Of a stretch of 64,000 bases of DNA, positions 60,012 through 64,000 are shown in pieces. This DNA is from Nemopilema nomurai (lineage: Eukaryota; Cnidaria; Scyphozoa; Rhizostomeae; Rhizostomatidae), in contig ML133387.1 in NCBI GenBank assembly GCA_003864495.1, positions 859,546 to 923,545 on the forward strand, given 5' to 3'. The translations under genes and the position numbers were made by a program. The notes beneath the pieces were generated by a model that saw only the letters and a list, made by a program, of their open reading frames with translations, was not told the DNA's origin and ran no database searches. The stretch's first letter is position 1; every line of letters begins with the position of its first letter.

Positions 60012-63000
60012 TCTTATATTCATGTGTTCAGATGAAAAACACTGATGTGCTTTCAGATGCAAAACACTGATTTAGTTCTTCATGACAGTAGCACGCTTTG
60101 ATTTGCATGGAGTAGATCTTGCTTGTCACTTGAGCTTTCCCCTTCTTTGGATTCATGTGCTTTCAGATGCAAAACACTGATTTATTCTTCACTGACAGTA
60201 GACAGCGCTTTGATTTGCATGGAGTAGATCTTGCTTGTCATTTGAGCTTTCCCCTTCTTTGGATTCATGTGCTTTCAGATGCAAAACACTGATTACTTCT
60301 TCACTGACAGTAGCACGCTTTGATTTGCATGGAGTAGATCTTGCTTGTCACTTGAGCTTTCCCCTTCTTTGGATTAATGTGCTTTCAGATGCAAAACACT
60401 GATTTACTTCTTCACTGACAGTAGCACGCTTTGATTTGCATGGAGATCTTGCTTGTCATTGAGCTTTCCCCTTCTTTGGATTCATGTGCTTTCAGATGCA
60501 AAACACTGATTTACTTCTTCATACAGCACGCTTTGATTTGCATGGAGTAGATCTTGCTTGTCATTTGAGCTTTCCCCTTCTTTGGATTAATGTGCTTTCA
60601 GATGCAAAACACTGATTTACTCTTCACTGACAGTAGCACGCTTTGATTTGCATGGAGTAGATCTTGCTTGTCATTTGAGCTTTCCCCTTCTTTGGATTCA
60701 TGTGCATTTGATTACACTGATGTGCTTTCAGATGCAAAACACTGATTTAGTTCTTCACTGACAGTAGCACGCTTTGATTTGCATGGAGTAGATCTTGCTT
60801 GTCTTGAGCTTTCCCCTTCTTTGGATTCATGTGCTTTCAGATGCAAAACACTGATTTAGTTCTTCACTGACAGTAGCACGCTTTGATTTGCATGGAGTAG
60901 ATCTTGCTTGTCACTTGAGCTTTCCCCTTCTTTGGATTCATGTGCTTTCAGATGCAAAACACTGATTTAGTTCTTCACTGACAGTAGCACGCTTTGATTT
61001 GCATGGAGTAGATCTTGCTTGTCTTTGAGCTTTCCCCTTCTTTGGATTCATGTGCTTTCAGATGCAAAACACTGAGTTCTTCACTGACAGTAGCACGCTT
61101 TGATTTGCATGGAGTAGATCTTGCTTGTCATTGAGCTTTCCCTTCTTTGGATTCATGTTTGGATTCATGATGTGCTTTCAGATGCAAAACACTGATTTAG
61201 TTCTTCACTGACAGTAGCACGCTTTGATTTGCATGGAGTAGATCTTGCTTGTCTTGAGCTTTCCCCTTCTTTGGATTCATGTGCTTTCAGATGCAAAACA
61301 CTGATTTAGTTCTTCACTGACAGTAGCACGCTTTGATTTGCATGGAGTAGATCTTGCTTGTCATTTGAGCTTTCCCCTTCTTTGGATTCATGTGCTTTCA
61401 GATGCAAAACACTGATTTACTTCTTCACTGACAGTAGCACGCTTTGATTTGCATGGAGTAGATCTTGCTTGTCACTTGAGCTTTCCCCTTCTTTGGATTC
61501 ATGTGCTTCAGATGCAAAACACTGATTTAGTTCTTCACTGACAGTAGCACGCTTTGATTTGCATGGAGTAGATCTTGCTTGTCACTTGAGCTTTCCCCTT
61601 CTTTGGATTAATGTGCTTTCAGATGCAAAACACTGATTTAGTTCTTCACTGACAGTAGCACGCTTTGATTTGCATGGAGTAGATCTTGCTTGTCTTTGAG
61701 CTTTCCCCTTCTTTGGATTCATGTGCTTTCAGATGCAAAACACTGATTTAGTTCTTCACTGACAGTAGCACGCTTTGATTTGCATGGAGTAGATCTTGCT
61801 TGTCATTGAGCTTTCCCCTTCTTTGGATTCATGTGCTGATTCAGATGTGCTTTCAGATGCAAAACACTGATTTAGTTCTTCACTGACAGTAGCACGCTTT
61901 GATTTGCATGGAGTAGATCTTGCTTGTCTTGAGCTTTCCCCTTCTTTGGATTCATGTGCTTTCATGATGCTTTCAGATGCAAAACACTGATTTAGTTTCT
62001 TCACTGACAGTAGCACGCTTTGATTTGCATGGAGTAGATCTTGCTTGTCACTTGAGCTTTCCCCTTCTTTGGATTCATGTGCTTTCAGATGCAAAACACT
62101 GATTTAGTTCTTCACTGACAGTAGCACGCTTTGATTTGCATGGAGTAGATCTTGCTTGTCTTGAGCTTTCCCCTTCTTTGGATTAATGTGCTTTCAGATG
62201 CAAAACACTGATTTAGTTCTTCACTGACAGTAGCACGCTTTGATTTGCATGGAGTAGATCTTGCTTGTCTTGAGCTTTCCCCTTCTTTGGATTCATGTGC
62301 TTTCAGATGCAAAACACTGATTTAGTTCTTCACTGACAGTAGCACGCTTTGATTTGCATGGAGTAGATCTTGCTTGTCTTGAGCTTTCCCCTTCTTTGGA
62401 TTCATGTGCTTTCAGATGCAAAACACTGATTTAGTTCTTCACTGACAGTAGCACGCTTTGATTTGCATGGAGTAGATCTTGCTTGTCACTTGAGCTTTCC
62501 CCTTCTTTGTTTGATTAATGTGCTTTCAGATGCAAAACACTGATTTAGTTCTTCACTGACAGTAGCACGCTTTGATTTGCATGGAGTAGATCTTGCTTGT
62601 CTTTGAGCTTTCCCCTTCTTTGGATTCATGTGCTTTCAGATGCAAAACACTGATTTAGTTCTTCACTGACAGTAGCACGCTTTGATTTGCATGGAGTAGA
62701 TCTTGCTTGTCATTTGAGCTTTCCCCTTCTTTGGATTCATGTGCTTTCAGATGCAAAACACTGATTTAGTTCTTCACTGACAGTAGCACGCTTTGATTTG
62801 CATGGAGTAGATCTTGCTTGTCATTTGAGCTTTCCCCTTCTTTGGATTCATGTGCTTTCAGATGCAAAACACTGATTTAGTTCTTCACTGACAGTAGCAC
62901 GCTTTGATTTGCATGGAGTAGATCTTGCTTGTCTTGAGCTTCCCCTTCTTTGGATTCATTGCTTTGATTCACTGATGTGCTTTCAGATGCAAAACACTGA

Positions 63001-64000
63001 TTTAGTTCTTCACTGACAGTAGCACGCTTTGATTTGCATGGAGTAGATCTTGCTTGTCTTTGAGCTTTCCCCTTCTTTGGATTCATGTGCTTTCAGATCA
63101 AAACACTGATGCTTTCAGATGCAAAACACTGTTATTCTTCACTGACAGTAGCACGCTTTGATTTGCATGGAGTAGATCTTGCTTGTCTTGAGCTTTCCCC
63201 TTCTTTGGATTCATGTGTTTGATACATGATGTTTCAGATGCAAAACACTGATTTTCTTCACTGACAGTAGCACGCTTTGATTTGCATGGAGTAGATCTTG
63301 CTTGTCATTTGAGCTTTCCCCTTCTTTGGATTCATGTGCTTTCAGATGCAAAACACTGATTTAGTTCTTCACTGACAGTAGCACGCTTTGATTTGCATGG
63401 AGTAGATCTTGCTTGTCTTTGAGCTTTCTTCTTTGGATTAATGTGCTTTCAGATGCAAAACACTGATTTAGTTCTTCACTGACAGTAGCACGCTTTGATT
63501 TGCATGGAGTAGATCTTGCTTGTCATTTGAGCTTTCCCCTTCTTTGGATTCATGTGCTTTGATTCACTGATGTGCTTTCAGATGCAAAACACTGATTTAG
63601 TTCTTCACTGACAGTAGCACGCTTTGATTTGCATGGAGTAGATCTTGCTTGTCTTGAGCTTTCCCCTTCTTTGGATTCATGTGCTTTCAGATTCGCAAAA
63701 CACTGATTTAGTTCTTCACTGACAGTAGCACGCTTTGATTTGCATGGAGTAGATCTTGCTTGTCACTTGAGCTTTCCCCTTCTTTGGATTCATGTGCTTT
63801 CAGATGCAAAACACTGATTTAGTTCTTCACTGACAGTAGCACGCTTTGATTTGCATGGAGTAGATCTTGCTTGTCACTTGAGCTTTCCCCTTCTTTGGAT
63901 TCATGTGCTTTCAGATGCAAAACACTGATTTAGTTCTTCACTGACAGTAGCACGCTTTGATTTGCATGGAGTAGATCTTGCTTTCTTTGAGCTTTCCCCT
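60012..64000. repeat. 111-bp satellite array, second (runs off the window)
   Basis: About 36 monomers of the same 111-bp family, starting with the same odd first monomers as at 21782 (TTCTTATATTCATGTG, then a GATGAAAAACACTGATG partial duplication). It includes deletions such as CATACAGCACGC near 60520 and spacer variants as in the first array. It is still in satellite at the window end, so its length is unknown. Confidence 0.97.

Noticed and set aside
61756..62094. 112-codon minus-strand frame in the satellite, and similar frames of 60-80 codons
   Set aside because: They arise where monomer length variants shift the frame past the usual stop. Each monomer has at least one stop in every minus-strand frame, so they are by-products of indels.
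1..64000. Bacterial or viral accessory region with a hidden operon
   Set aside because: No operon-like coding, ribosome binding sites or long open frames; all recognisable coding traces are decayed eukaryotic transposable elements.

Overview
The window looks like repeat-dominated, probably heterochromatic DNA from an animal nuclear genome. I find no intact protein-coding gene. The animal assignment rests on decayed BEL/Pao-type retrotransposon gag and pol fragments (a lineage confined to animals), a hAT-type transposase tail, a LINE-like reverse transcriptase motif and a tRNA-derived SINE with a target-site duplication. A cnidarian or other marine invertebrate is my guess only; nothing here identifies the species.

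Layout. One composite cassette is tandemly repeated. Unit M1 (1-17746) holds a 4.03-kb module (1-4029), a decayed BEL/Pao pol fragment (4331-6240), five ~1.9-kb tandem repeats (7037-16062), older remnants of those repeats, and a SINE with a tRNA-like core (17413-17595). Unit M2 (17747-55961, 38,215 bp) has a near-identical module (17747-21781). A ~30-kb array of a 111-bp satellite (21782-51941, with a 595-bp assembly gap at 36503-37097) then stands where M1 has the pol region and most 1.9-kb repeats. M2 ends with one and a part 1.9-kb repeats and the same remnants and SINE. Unit M3 starts at 55962 with a third module, enters a second 111-bp array at 60012 with the same junction as M2, and runs off the window.

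How the parts relate. The module carries a dead BEL/Pao gag fragment and ends in the last ~50 codons of a hAT-like transposase. The satellite starts two bases after that transposase stop codon in both M2 and M3, so the junction arose once and was then copied with the cassette. M1 lacks the satellite and differs from M2 by about 5% in the last ~300 bp of the module, but by only a handful of bases in the preceding 3.7 kb. That suggests partial homogenisation by gene conversion or unequal exchange.

The 1.9-kb repeat is itself nested: each full unit has two copies of a ~470-bp submodule plus a LINE-like fragment with a frameshift shared by all copies, so it was dead before it amplified. The satellite has diverged, higher-order-organised edges and a homogeneous core. 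Nothing resembles a working multi-gene system. The notable content is the architecture: a composite macrosatellite in which transposon debris, a nested tandem repeat, a SINE and a simple satellite move together as one 38-kb unit.
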